Below, piece by piece: positions 9,759 through 22,315 of a DNA stretch of 64,000 nucleotides; the first letter of the stretch is position 1; each line of letters begins with the position of its first letter. The notes beneath the pieces are model-generated. The model had not been told where the DNA came from. It saw only the letters and a program-made list of their open reading frames with translations, and did no database searches. Source of the stretch: Bufo bufo (Eukaryota; Chordata; Amphibia; Anura; Bufonidae). The stretch spans positions 692,133,175 through 692,197,174 of the forward strand of contig NC_053391.1 of assembly GCF_905171765.1 (NCBI RefSeq). The letters run 5' to 3'. The translations under genes and the position numbers were made by a program.

Positions 9759-10386
9759 TGTAACGGTCGCGTACACACACACACAGGGGGGAGGGAAGTG
9801 ACCACTGCGCTCCACCCTTACCCCTGGCCCTGCCTACTTGCCTCACGAGTCCTAATGACAGGGGAAAACTGGACGGCAATCCCTAACTTGGAATAAGTGC
9901 AGGGATGACAGACAGACAAACAACAGGACGTGAACGGACCGAGTCAATACCAGGAAAGCTACATAGTACAAATGGAGCAAGCAGAGAATTGTCAGGAGAA
10001 GCCGGGGTCATAAATACCAGGAGAGACGTGAAGTACACAAGGAGCAGGCAGAGGATCGTCAGGAATTCAGCAGGAGGTAAGTAAACCAGGAAAGACCAAA
10101 TCACAGGTGGAACCTAAATTAACAGGCAACCTGTGGCCAGCAGGCTGCCTGTATTTATAGTGGGGAGTTGGGGTCATGTGACGTGGCCAGCGTCACATGA
10201 CCGACAGACCAACCAGTCGAACACTGAGTGATCAGCTCGGCGCTCAAGGCAGACTTAGGAGCAGGGAGCCATCCAGCTAGTAAAGCCGCCCTGGGAACGA
10301 GGTAAAACACAGATCCTTGTTCCCGAAGCTAAGCAGCAGGTCTGCGGCTAATGGGGGACCGAGTGCACCTTCGGAACCCCGTTACA
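9759..10386 (-). repeat. 3' LTR of the Ty3/gypsy element
   Basis: 628 bp starting TGTAACGGTCGCG and ending CCCCGTTACA: TG...CA ends within an inverted TGTAACGG/CCGTTACA. It abuts the polypurine tract on the pol side. The partner LTR is not in the window. Confidence 0.85.
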
Positions 10387-11157
10387 GTACCCCCCCCTTT
10401 TACGAGGGGCCACCGGACCCAAGACTTCAGGCGATGGCCTTTCAGGGTGTTCTAAATTAAATTTTCGAACAAGTCTAGGAGCATGAACATCCCTGGCAGG
10501 TACCCAAGATCTCTCTTCAGGTCCATACCACTTCCAGTGAATCAGGTACTGCAAGGAATTACGCACCTTCCTGACATCCACTATTTTAGACACCACATAC
10601 TTGACAGCATCATTAACAAGAACCGGCGGAGGCGAGGCTTTCGATGGTACTACCGGTTCAAAATATTTTTTAAGTAGAGATTTATGGAACACATTATGAA
10701 TGTGGACTGACTCGGGCAGCTCCAACCTAAATGATACCGGGTTAATCACCTCCGTGATCTTATATGGTCCAACAAAACGAGGAGCAAACTTTTTAGAATC
10801 TACGTTAAGAGAGAGATTCTTGGAGGACAACCATACCTTATCCCCAACCTGAAAATTCACCCCCCTTGAACGTCTCCTATCGGCCTTGAGTTTCCGAGAA
10901 CTTTGAGCCTTTTCTAAGTTCGATTGAACCCGGGCCCAAACTGTGCACAGTTCAGAGGAGAACCTATCCGCCTCAGGGTTAGAGGAGGAGACGGATGACC
11001 CAGAATGAAAACGGGGATGGAAACCATGATTACAAAAGAAAGGTGAAACCCCAGTAGAAGAATTGACACGGTTATTCAAAGCAAATTCAGCCAATGGAAG
11101 AAATTTGACCCATAATTGCTGATCATCAGCAACATACAACCTCAAGAATTGTTCCAC
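10348..11157 (-). pseudogene. Gypsy integrase C-terminal region with chromodomain
   Basis: A 269-codon frame. The first part (QFLRLYVADDQQLW...LAEFALNN) continues the integrase core. A GPYKI...NPVSFRLELP segment is the GPF/Y-type integrase module. Residues about 200-240 (YLIHWKWYGPEERSWVPARD) form a chromodomain, which in chromoviruses directs integration to marked chromatin. The frame is offset from the upstream integrase frame by a one-base shift near 11150 and its stop lies inside the LTR. On its own it is a fragment of a larger polyprotein and not a cellular gene. Confidence 0.9.
10389..10401 (-). other. Polypurine tract of the gypsy element
   Basis: On the minus strand this reads AAAAGGGGGGGGT directly before the LTR, the expected plus-strand primer site for LTR retroelement replication. 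Confidence 0.8.
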
Positions 11158-12278
11158 AGACTGATTAAGGCGTCAGTCTGCCCATTACTCTCAGGGTGGT
11201 AGGCAGAGGAAAAAGACAATGAAATTTTACATTTTTGACAGAAGGCCCTCCAGAATTTGGACACAAACTGCACACCCCTGTCAGAAACAATATTTTCCGG
11301 GATACCATGCAATCGAACAATTTCTTTCACAAAAATAGACGCCAGGGTTTTGGCATTCGGGAGTTTAGATAGGGGAATGAAATGGACCATCTTGCTAAAC
11401 CTATCGACCACTACCCAAACTACAGTCTTACCCTCCGCCAGCGGTAGGTCAGTTATAAAGTACATCGAGATATGGGACCAGGGTCTACTGGGAATGGGTA
11501 GGGGTCGTAGGTTACCAGCAGGGCGAGTCCTAGGTGTCTTGGACCTGGCACAAACCTCACAGGCTGACACGTAGGACTTGACATCCCTAGTTAGAGAGGG
11601 CCACCAATAAGATCTAGAAACCAGATCCTTGGTGCCCTCAACACCCGGATGTCCACAAAAGGCAGAATCGTGACACTCACCCAACAGCTGGAGACTAAAT
11701 TGTACGGGAACAAACAACTTATCTGTTGGGGTGGATACCGGTGCCAGATGTTGTTCAGACCTAATGCGAGCCGAGATATCCTGGGTAAGAGTTGCTAAGA
11801 AGATTTTTGCTGGTAGGATGGATTCAGGTAGTACCTCAGTAGGTTGAAAAGCCTGGAAGCTCCGAGATAATGCGTCCGCCTTCACATTTTTACTTCCTGG
11901 TCTGAACGTAATGAAAAAATCAAAACGAGTAAAAAACAGAGCCCATCTGGCTTGACGGGGATTCAACCTCTTAGCAGACTCGAGAAACATAAGGTTTTTA
12001 TGGTCAGTGACAACAGTTACACAATGCCTTGCCCCCTCCAGAAAATGCCTCCACTCCTCAAAAGCCCATTTAATGGGAAGCAGCTCCCTATTCCCTATGT
12101 CGTAGCTTCTCTCCGTGGGAGAGAATTTCCTGGAGAAGAAGGCACATGGTCTCAGGTTAGTGAGGCTAGCAGGACCTTGTGAAAGGACTGCTCCTGCGCC
12201 GTCCTCGGACGCATCCACCTCCACAATAAAAGGTTTCTCCTGATCAGGCTGGATCAGAATGGGAGCGCTACTGAATGC
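11142..12278 (-). pseudogene. Gypsy RNase H and integrase region
   Basis: The frame first encodes RNase H: VEVDASEDGAGAVLSQ with the first catalytic Asp, RELLPIKWAFEEWRHFLEG, VVTDHKNL and ADALSR. It continues into integrase with an HHCC zinc-binding part (ECHDSAFCGHPG...CEVCARSK), the core Asp residues in VVDRFSKM and IVSDRGVQF, and a Glu in AYHPESNGQTD. It ends early (LISLWNNS) through a frameshift, the remainder lying in 10348-11157. The upstream link to reverse transcriptase is broken by one extra A in the A-run near 12280. Degenerate but complete in content. Confidence 0.92.
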
Positions 12279-12966
12279 CTTTTTTTAATTTCTCAAATGA
12301 AGAAATGGCCTCAGTAGACCAATTCTCCAAATCTGCCCCTTTCTTAGTAAGGTCGGTCATCCCTTTAGCAATTACGGAAAAATTCATAATAAATTTACGA
12401 TAGTAATTGGCGAAACCTAAGAACCGTTGTAAGGCCTTTAAGGATGAAGGTCTTACCCATTCCTTAATTGCTAGTACCTTACCAGGATCCATCTTGAAGG
12501 CGTGAGGTGTCAGAACATGCCCTAGAAACAGAAACTCCTGTACACCAAAGACACATTTCTCTTGCTTAGCGGATAGCTGATTCTCCTTAACGCCTCTAAT
12601 ACTTGTTTAACATGAGACACATGGGATTCGAAGTCAGGAGAGAATATCAAAATGTCGTCAAAATAGACAATAACAAATTTACCTAAGAACTCCCTAAGAA
12701 TGTCATTCATGAAGTTTTGGAACACAGCTGGGGCATTGCTGAGTCCAAAAGGCATCACCTGATATTCAAAGTGTCCTACCGGGGTATTGAACGCCGTCTT
12801 CCATTCGTCTCCCTCCTTGATTCGGATTAGATTGTATGCCCCTTTCAGGTCAATTTTGGAAAACCAGGTTGCCCCCAGAACCTGGTTAAATAAATCCGGA
12901 ATCAATGGGAGGGAGTATCTATTCTGGACAGTGATTTTATTTAATCTCCGGTAATCAATACATGGC
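12279..12966 (-). pseudogene. Gypsy reverse transcriptase, partial
   Basis: Begins within the fingers/palm region ([16 protein letters not shown]), then [16 protein letters not shown] with the first catalytic Asp, [13 protein letters not shown], and the YFDD catalytic box in [13 protein letters not shown] frameshift near 12590 splits it; the thumb/connection part (MDPGKVLAIKEW, LQRFLGFANYYRKFI) continues in another frame to the A-run at 12280. The N-terminus is lost at 12967, where unrelated hAT-type sequence starts. Inactive. Confidence 0.92.
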
Positions 12967-12970
12967 CTAA

Positions 12971-13259
12971 GACTAGAGTTGAGCTAACACCTGGATGTTC
13001 GGGTTCGAGAAGTTCGGCCGAACTTCCCGGAAATGTTCGGGTTCGGGATCCGAACCCGACCCGAACTTCGTCCCGAACCCCATTGAAGTCAATGGGGACC
13101 CGAACTTTTCGGCACTAAAAAGGCTGTAAAACAGCCCAGGAAAGAGCTAGACGCTGCAAAAGGCAGCAACATGTAGGTAAATCCCCTGCAAACAAATGTG
13201 GATAGGGAAATGAATTAAAATAAAAAATAAAAAAATAAAAATTAAACAATATCAATTGG
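12971..13259 (+). mobile_element. hAT-type element end (TAGAGTTGAGC) preceding the 141-bp array
   Basis: Starts TAGAGTTGAGCTAACACC, matching the TAGnnnTGAGC ends of the elements at 28133 and 56772. CG-rich TTCGGG/CCCGAA palindromes follow (13000-13110), then an A-rich stretch. It cuts the gypsy reverse transcriptase. The other end was not found and may lie beyond the gap, so the satellite array is probably internal to this element. Confidence 0.6.
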
Positions 13260-16200
13260 ACAGAGGTCCCATAGCAGAGAATCTGGCTTCACGTCAGCAG
13301 AGAATCAGTCTCTTCATGCCATAGCAAAGAATCTGGCTTCATGTCAGCAGAGAATCAGTCTCTTCATGCCATAGCAGAGAATCTGGCTTCATATCAGCGC
13401 AGAATCAGTCTTCATGTCATAGCAGAGAATCAGGCTTCACGTCACCCACCACTGGAACAGGCCACTGTCACACATTTAGGCCCAGGCACCCAGGCAGAGG
13501 AGAGAGGTCCCGTAACAGAGAATCTGGCCTTATGTCAGCGCAGAATCTGTCTTCATGTCATAGCAGAGAATCAGGCTTCACGTCACCCACCAGTGGAACA
13601 GGCCACTGTCACACATTTAGGCCCAGGCACCCAGGCAGAGGAGAGAGGTCCCGTAACAGAGAATCCGGCCTTATGTCAGCACAGAATCTGTCTTCATGTC
13701 ATAGCAGAGAATCAGGCTTCACGTCACCCACCAATGGAACAGGCCACTGTCACACATTTAGGCCCAGGCACCCAGGCAGAGGAGAGAGGTCCCGTAACAG
13801 AGAATCTGGCCTTATGTCAGCGCAGAATCTGTCTTCATGTCATAGCAGAGAATCAGGCTTCACGTCACCCACCACTGGAACAGGCCACTGTCACACATTT
13901 AGGCCCAGGCACCCAGGCAGAGGAGAGAGGTCCCGTAACAGAGAATCTGGCCTTATGTCAGCACAGAATCTGTCTTCATGTCATAGCAGAGAATCAGGCT
14001 TCACGTTACCCACCACTGGAACAGGCCACTGTCACACATTTAGGCCCAGACACCCAGGCAGAGGAGAGAGGTCAAGTAAGAGAGAATCTGGCCTTATGTC
14101 AGCGCAGAATCAGTCATCATGTCATAGCAGAGAATCAGGCTTCACGTCACCCACCACTGGAACAGGCCACTGTCACACATTTAGGCCCAGGCACCCAGGC
14201 AGAGGAGAGAGGTCCCGTAACAGAGAATCTGGCCTTATGTCAGCACAGAATCTGTCTTCATGTCATAGCAGAGAATCAGGCTTCACGTCACCCACCAGTA
14301 GAACAGGCCACTGTCACACATTTAGGCCCAGGCACCCAGGCAGAGGAGAGAGGTCCCGTAACAGAGAATCTGGCCTTATGTCAGCACAGAATCTGTCTTC
14401 ATGTCATAGCAGAGAATCAGGCTTCACGTCACCCACCACTGGAACAGGCCACTGTCACACATTTAGGCCCAGGCACCCAGGCAGAGGAGAGAGGTCCCGT
14501 AACAGAGAATCTGGCCTTATGTCAGCACAGAATCTGTCTTCATGTCATAGCAGAGAATCAGGCTTCACGTCACCCACCACTGGAACAGGCCACTGTCACA
14601 CATTTAGGCCCAGGCACCCAGGCAGAGGAGAGAGGTCCCGTAACAGAGAATCCGGCCTTATGTCAGCACAGAATCTGTCTTCATGTCATAGCAGAGAATC
14701 AGGCTTCACGTCACCCACCACTGGAACAGGCCACTGTCACACATTTAGGCCCAGGCACCCAGGCAGAGGAGAGAGGTCCCGTAACAGAGAATCTGGCCTT
14801 ATGTCAGCGCAGAATCTGTCTTCATGTCATAGCAGAGAATCAGGCTTCACGTCACCCACCACTGGAACAGGCCACTGTCACACATTTAGGCCCAGGCACC
14901 CAGGCAGAGGAGAGAGGTCCCGTAACAGAGAATCTGGCCTTATGTCAGCACAGAATCTGTCTTCATGTCATAGCAGAGAATCAGGCTTCACGTTACCCAC
15001 CACTGGAACAGGCCACTGTCACACATTTAGGCCCAGACACCCAGGCAGAGGAGAGAGGTCCCGTAAGAGAGAATCTGGCCTTATGTCAGCGCAGAATCAG
15101 TCATCATGTCATAGCAGAGAATCAGGCTTCACGTCACCCACCACTGGAACAGGCCACTGTCACACATTTAGGCCCAGGCACCCAGGCAGAGGAGAGAGGT
15201 CCCGTAACAGAGAATCTGGCCTTATGTCAGCACAGAATCTGTCTTCATGTCATAGCAGAGAATCAGGCTTCACGTCACCCACCACTGGAACAGGCCACTG
15301 TCACACATTTAGGCCCAGGCACCCAGGCAGAGGAGAGAGGTCCCGTAACAGAGAATCTGGCCTTATGTCAGCGCAGAATCAGTATTCATGTCATAGCAGA
15401 GAATCAGGCTTCAAGTCACCCACCATTGGAACAGGCCACTGTCACACATTTAGGCCCAGGCACCCAGGCAGAGGAGAGAGGTCCCGTAACAGAGAATCTG
15501 GCCTTATGTCAGCACAGAATCTGTCTTCATGTCATAGCAGAGAATCAGGCTTCACGTCACCCACCACTGGAACAGGCCGACGTCACACATTTAGGCCCAG
15601 GCACCCAGGCAGAGGAGAGAGGTCCCGTAACAGAGAATCTGGCCTTATGTCAGCACAGAATCTGTCTTCATGTCATAGCAGAGAATCAGGCTTCACGTCA
15701 CCCACCACTGGAACAGGCCACTGTTACACATTTAGGCCCCGGCACCCAGACAGAGGAGAGAGGTCCCGTAACAGAGAATCTGGCTTCATGTCAGCACAGA
15801 ATCAGTCTTCATGTCATAGCAGAGAATCAAGCTTCACGTCACCCACCACTGGAACAGGCCACTGTCACACATTTAGGCCCAGGCACCCAGGCAGAGGAGA
15901 GAGGTCCCATAACAGAGAATCTGGCCTTATGTCAGCACAGAATCTCTCTTCATGTCATAGCAGAAAATCAGGCTTCACGTCACCCACCACTGGAACAGGC
16001 CACTGTCACACATTTAGGCCCAGGCACCCAGGCAGAGGAGAGAGGTCCCGTAACACAGAATCTGGCCTTATGTCAGCACAGAATCTGTCTTCATGTCATA
16101 GCAGAGAATCAGGCTTCATGTCACCCACCACTGGAACAGGCCACTGTCACACATTTAGGCCCAGGCACCCAGGCAGAGGAGAGAGGTCCCTTAACAGAGA

Positions 16201-19200
16201 ATCTGGCCTTATGTCAGCGCAGAATCAGTCTTCATGTCATAGCAGAGAATCCGGCTTCACTTCACCCACCACTGGAACAGGCCACTGTCACACATTTAGG
16301 TCCAGGCACCCAGGCAGAGGAGAGAGGTCCCGTAACAGAGAATCTGGTCTTATGTCAGCGCAGAATCTGTCTTCATGTCATAGCAGAGAATCAGGCTTTA
16401 CGTCACCCACCACTGGAACAGGCCACTGTCACACATTTAGACCCAGGCAGAGGAGAGAGGTCCCGTACAGATAATCTGGCCTTATGTCAGCGCAGAATCT
16501 GTCTTCATGTCATAGCAGAGAATCAGGCTTCACGTCACCCACCACTGGAACAGGCCACTGTCACACATTTAGGCCCAGGCACCCAGGCAGAGGAGAGAGG
16601 TCCCGTAACAGAGAATCTGGCCTTATGTCAGCACAGAATCTGTCATCATGTCATAGCAGAGAATCAGGCTTCACGTCACCCACCACTGGAACAGGTCACT
16701 GTCACACATTTAGGCCCAGGCACCCAGGCAGAGGAGAGAGGTCCCGTAACAGAGAATCTGGCCTTATGTCAGCACAAAATCTGTCTTCATGTCATAGCAG
16801 AGAATCAGGCTTCACGTCACCCACCACTGGAACAGGCCACTGTCACACATTTAGGCCCAGGCACCCAGGCAGAGGAGAGAGGTCCCGTAACAGAGAATCT
16901 GGCTTCATGTCAGCACAGACTTAGTCTTCATGTCATAGCAGAGAATCAGGCTTCACGTCACCCACCACTGGAACAGGCCATCTTCACATATTTAGGCCCA
17001 GGCACCCAGGCAGACGAGAGAGGTCCCGTAACAGAGAATCTGGCCTTATGTCAGCACAGAATCTGTCTTCATGTCATAGCAGAGAATCAGGCTTCATGTC
17101 ACCCACCACTGGAACAGTCTACTGTCACACATTTAGGCCCAGGCAACCAGGCAGAGGAGAGAGGTCCCGTAACAGAGAATCTGGCCTTATGTCAGCACAG
17201 AATCTGTCTTCATGTCATAGCAGAGAATCAGGCTTCACGTCACCCACCACTGAAACAGGCCACTGTCACACATTTAGGCCCAGGCACCCAGGCAGAGGAG
17301 AGAGGTCTCGTAACAGAGAATCTGGCTTCATGTCAGCACAGAATCAATCTTCATGTCATAGCAGAGAATCAGGCTTCACGTCACCAACCACTGGAACAGG
17401 CCACTGTCACATATTTAGGCCCAGGCACCCAGGCAGAGGAGAGAGGTCCCGTAACAGAGAATCTGGCTTCATGTCAGCACAGAATCAGTCTTCATGTTAT
17501 AGCAGAGAATCAGGCTTCACGTCACCCACCACTGGAACAGGCCACTGTCACACATTTAGGCCCAGGCACCCAGGCAGAGGAGAGAGGTCCCGTAACAGAG
17601 AATCTGGCCTTATGTCAGCGCAGAATCTGTCTTCATGTCATACCAGAGAATCAGGCTTCACGTCACCCACCACTGGAACAGGCCACTGTCACACATTTAG
17701 GCCCAGGCACCCAGGCAGAGGTGAGAGGTCCGGTAACAGAGAATCTGGCCTTATGTCAGCACAGAATCTGTCTTCATGTCATAGCAGAGAATCAGGCTTC
17801 ACGTCACCCACCACTGGAACCTGGCCACTGTCACATATTTAGGTCCAGGCAACCAGGCAGAGGAGAGAGGTCCCGTAACAGAGAATCTGGCTTCATGTCA
17901 GCACAGAATCAGTCTTCATGTCATAGCAGAGAATCAGGCTTTACGTCACCCACCACTGGAACAGGCCACTGTCACATATTTAGGCCCCGGCACCCAGACC
18001 GAGGAGAGAGGTCCCGTAAAAGAGAATCTGGCCTTATGTCAGCACAGAATCTGTCTTACATAGAATGTGTCGGCAGATAAGAACCATAGCAGAGAATCAG
18101 GCTTCACGTCACCCACCACTGGAACAGGCCACTGTCACACATTTAGGCCCAGGCACCCAGGCAGAGGAGAGAGGTCCCGTAACAGAGAATCTGGCTTCAT
18201 GTCAGCACAGAATCAGTCTTCATGTCATAGCAGAGAATCAGGCTTCACGTTACCCTCCACTGGAACAGGCCACTGTCACATATTTAGGCCCAGGCACCCA
18301 GGCAGAGGAGAGAGGTCTCGTAACAGAGAATCTGGCTTCATGTCAGCACAGAATCTGTCTTCATGTCATAGCAGAGAATCAGGCTTCACGTCACCCACCA
18401 CTGGAACAGGCCACTGTCACACATTTAGGCCCAGGCACCCAGGCAGAGGAGAGAGGTCCCGTAACAGAGAATCTGGCCTTATGTCAGCACAGAATCTGTC
18501 TTCATGTCATAGCAGAGAATCAGGCTTCACGTCACCCACCACTGGAACAGGCCACTGTCACACATTTAGGCCCAGGCACCCAGGCAGAGGAGAGAGGTCC
18601 CGTAACAGAGAATCCGGCCTTATGTCAGCACAGAATCTGTCTTCATGTCATAGCAGAGAATCAGGCTTCACGTCACCCACCACTGGAACAGGCCACTGTC
18701 ACACATTTAGGCCCAGGCACCCAGGCAGAGGAGAGAGGTCCCGTAACAGAGAATCTGGCCTTATGTCAGCGCAGAATCTGTCTTCATGTCATAGCAGAGA
18801 ATCAGGCTTCATGTCACCCACCACTGGAACAGGCCACTGTCACACATTTAGGCCCAGGCACCCAGGCAGAGGAGAGAGGTCCCGTAACAGAGAATCTGGC
18901 CTTATGTCAGCACAGAATCTGTCTTCATGTCATAGCAGAGAATCAGGCTTCACGTTACCCACCACTGGAACAGGCCACTGTCACACATTTAGGCCCAGAC
19001 ACCCAGGCAGAGGAGAGAGGTCAAGTAAGAGAGAATCTGGCCTTATGTCAGCGCAGAATCAGTCATCATGTCATAGCAGAGAATCAGGCTTCACGTCACC
19101 CACCACTGGAACAGGCCACTGTCACACATTTAGGCCCAGGCACCCAGGCAGAGGAGAGAGGTCCCGTAACAGAGAATCTGGCCTTATGTCAGCACAGAAT

Positions 19201-22200
19201 CTGTCTTCATGTCATAGCAGAGAATCAGGCTTCACGTCACCCACCAGTGGAACAGGCCACTGTCACACATTTAGGCCCAGGCACCCAGGCAGAGGAGAGA
19301 GGTCCCGTAACAGAGAATCTGGCCTTATGTCAGCACAGAATCTGTCTTCATGTCATAGCAGAGAATCAGGCTTCACGTCACCCACCACTGGAACAGGCCA
19401 CCGTCACACATTTAGGCCCAGGCACCCAGGCAGAGGAGAGAGGTCCCGTAACAGAGAATCTGGCCTTATGTCAGCACAGAATCTGTCTTCATGTCATAGC
19501 AGAGAATCAGGCTTCACGTCACCCACCACTGGAACAGGCCACTGTCACACATTTAGGCCCAGGCACCCAGGCAGAGGAGAGAGGTCCCGTAACAGAGAAT
19601 CCGGCCTTATGTCAGCACAGAATCTGTCTTCATGTCATAGCAGAGAATCAGGCTTCACGTCACCCACCACTGGAACAGGCACTGTCACACATTTAGGCCC
19701 AGGCACCCAGGCAGAGGAGAGAGGTCCCGTAACAGAGAATCTGGCCTTATGTCAGCGCAGAATCTGTCTTCATGTCATAGCAGAGAATCAGGCTTCACGT
19801 CACCCACCACTGGAACAGGCCACTGTCACACATTTAGGCCCAGGCACCCAGGCAGAGGAGAGAGGTCCCGTAACAGAGAATCTGGCCTTATGTCAGCACA
19901 GAATCTGTCTTCATGTCATAGCAGAGAATCAGGCTTCACGTTACCCACCACTGGAACAGGCCACTGTCACACATTTAGGCCCAGACACCCAGGCAGAGGA
20001 GAGAGGTCCCGTAAGAGAGAATCTGGCCTTATGTCAGCACAGAATCAGTCATCATGTCATAGCAGAGAATCAGGCTTCACGTCACCCACCACTGGAACAG
20101 GCCACTGTCACACATTTAGGCCCAGGCACCCAGGCAGAGGAGAGAGGTCCCGTAACAGAGAATCCGGCCTTATGTCAGCACAGAATCTGTCTTCATGTCA
20201 TAGCAGAGAATCAGGCTTCACGTCACCCACCACTGGAACAGGCCACTGTCACACATTTAGGCCCAGGCACCCAGGCAGAGGAGAGAGGTCCCGTAACAGA
20301 GAATCTGGCCTTATGTCAGCGCAGAATCAGTATTCATGTCATAGCAGAGAATCAGGCTTCAAGTCACCCACCATTGGAACAGGCCACTGTCACACATTTA
20401 GGCCCAGGCACCCAGGCAGAGGAGAGAGGTCCCGTAACAGAGAATCTGGCCTTATGTCAGCACAGAATCTGTCTTCATGTCATAGCAGAGAATCAGGCTT
20501 CACGTCACCCACCACTGGAACAGGCCGACGTCACACATTTAGGCCCAGGCACCCAGGCAGAGGAGAGAGGTCCCTTAACAGAGAATCTGGCCTTATGTCA
20601 GCACAGAATCTGTCTTCATGTCATAGCAGAGAATCAGGCTTCACGTCACCCACCACTGGAACAGGCCACTGTTACACATTTAGGCCCCGGCACCCAGACA
20701 GAGGAGAGAGGTCCCGTAACAGAGAATCTGGCTTCATGTCAGCACAGAATCAGTCTTCATGTCATAGCAGAGAATCAAGCTTCACGTCACCCACCACTGG
20801 AACAGGCCACTGTCACACATTTAGGCCCAGGCACCCAGGCAGAGGAGAGAGGTCCCATAACAGAGAATCTGGCCTTATATCAGCACAGAATCTGTCTTCA
20901 TGTCATAGCAGAAAATCAGGCTTCACGTCACCCACCACTGGAACAGGCCACTGTCACACATTTAGGCCCAGGCACCCAGGCAGAGGAGAGAGGTCCCGTA
21001 ACACAGAATCTGGCCTTATGTCAGCACAGAATCTGTCTTCATGTCATAGCAGAGAATCAGGCTTCATGTCACCCACCACTGGAACAGGCCACTGTCACAC
21101 ATTTAGGCCCAGACACCCAGGCAGAGGAGAGAGGTCCCTTAACAGAGAATCTGGCCTTATGTCAGCGCAGAATCAGTCTTCATGTCATAGCAGAGAATCC
21201 GGCTTTACTTCACCCACCACTGGAACAGGCCACTGTCACACATTTAGGCCCAGGCACCCAGGCAGAGGAGAGAGGTCCCGTAACAGAGAATCTGGTCTTA
21301 TGTCAGCGCAGAATCTGTCTTCATGTCATAGCAGAGAATCAGGCTTCACGTCACCCACCACTGAGACAGGCCACTGTCACACATTTAGACCCAGGCAGAG
21401 GAGAGAGGTCCCGTACAGATAATCTGGCCTTATGTCAGCGCAGAATCTGTCTTCATGTCATAGCAGAGAATCAGGCTTCACGTCACCCACCACTGGAACA
21501 GGCCACTGTCACACATTTAGGCCCAGGCACCCAGGCAGAGGAGAGAGGTCCCGTAACAGAGAATCTGCCCTTATGTCAGCACAGAATCTGTCATCATGTC
21601 ATAGCAGAGAATCAGGCTTCACGTCACCCACCACTGGAACAGGTCACTGTCACACATTTAGGCCCAGGCACCCAGGTAGAGGAGAGAGGTCCCGTAACAG
21701 AGAATCTGGCCTTATGTCAGCACAGAATCTGTCTTCATGTCATAGCAGAGAATCAGGCTTCACGTCACCCACCACTGGAACAGGCCACTGTCACACATTT
21801 AGGCCCAGGCACCCAGGCAGAGGAGAAAGGTCTCGTAACAGAGAATCTGGCTTCATGTCAGCACAGACTTAGTCTTCATGTCATAGCAGAGAATCAGGCT
21901 TCACGTCACCCACCACTGGAACAGGCCATCTTCACATATTTAGGCCCAGGCACCCAGGCAGACGAGAGAGGTCCCGTAACAGAGAATCTGGCCTTATGTC
22001 AGCACAGAATCTGTCTTCATGTCATAGCAGAGAATCAGGCTTCACGTCACCCACCACTGGAACAGTCTACTGTCACACATTTAGGCCCAGGCAACCAGGC
22101 AGAGGAGAGAGGTCCCGTAACAGAGAATCTGGCCTTATGTCAGCGCAGAATCTGTCTTCATGTCATACCAGAGAATCAGGCTTCACGTCACCCACCACTG

Positions 22201-22315
22201 GAACAGGCCACTGTCACACATTTAGGCCCAGGCACCCAGGCAGAGGTGAGAGGTCCGGTAACAGAGAATCTGGCCTTATGTCAGCACAGAATCTGTCTTC
22301 ATGTCATAGCAGAGA
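13260..22315. repeat. 141-bp satellite array (about 64 copies) with a 4.95-kb higher-order repeat
   Basis: The phrase GAGAGAGGTCCCGTAACAGA recurs every 141 bp from 13500 on. The left edge (13270-13430) is built of 50-bp sub-repeats (GAATCTGGCTTCA at 13279, 13329, 13379). Rare variants recur at a fixed offset: AGTATTCATG at 15381 and 20329, the short CCGTACAGATAATCTGG copy at 16463 and 21411, and GTCAAGTAAG at 14071 and 19020. The offset changes from 4949 to 4948 across a one-base deletion near 19677. Because 141 is 47 codons, frames without stops in the unit stay open for kilobases; two overlapping frames do so. I do not call these genes. Confidence 0.97.

Larger units (their letters stand above)
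9759..12967 (-). mobile_element. Ty3/gypsy chromovirus, 3' two-thirds, truncated
   Basis: Minus-strand order: reverse transcriptase (12966-12279), RNase H and integrase (12278-11142), integrase C-terminus with chromodomain (11157-10348), polypurine tract, 3' LTR (10386-9759). Gag, protease and the 5' LTR are absent because a hAT-type end begins at 12971 inside the reverse transcriptase. A C-terminal chromodomain defines the chromovirus lineage of vertebrate Ty3/gypsy elements. Confidence 0.93.

Noticed and set aside
13341..18080. Open frame of 1,579 codons
   Set aside because: Entirely made of the 141-bp satellite; a second frame is open over the same DNA, so the length follows from the 47-codon period. 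No start context, domain or conserved ending.
13260..22315. CRISPR array
   Set aside because: The unit is 141 bp with no alternation of constant repeats and unique spacers, and the genome context is vertebrate.
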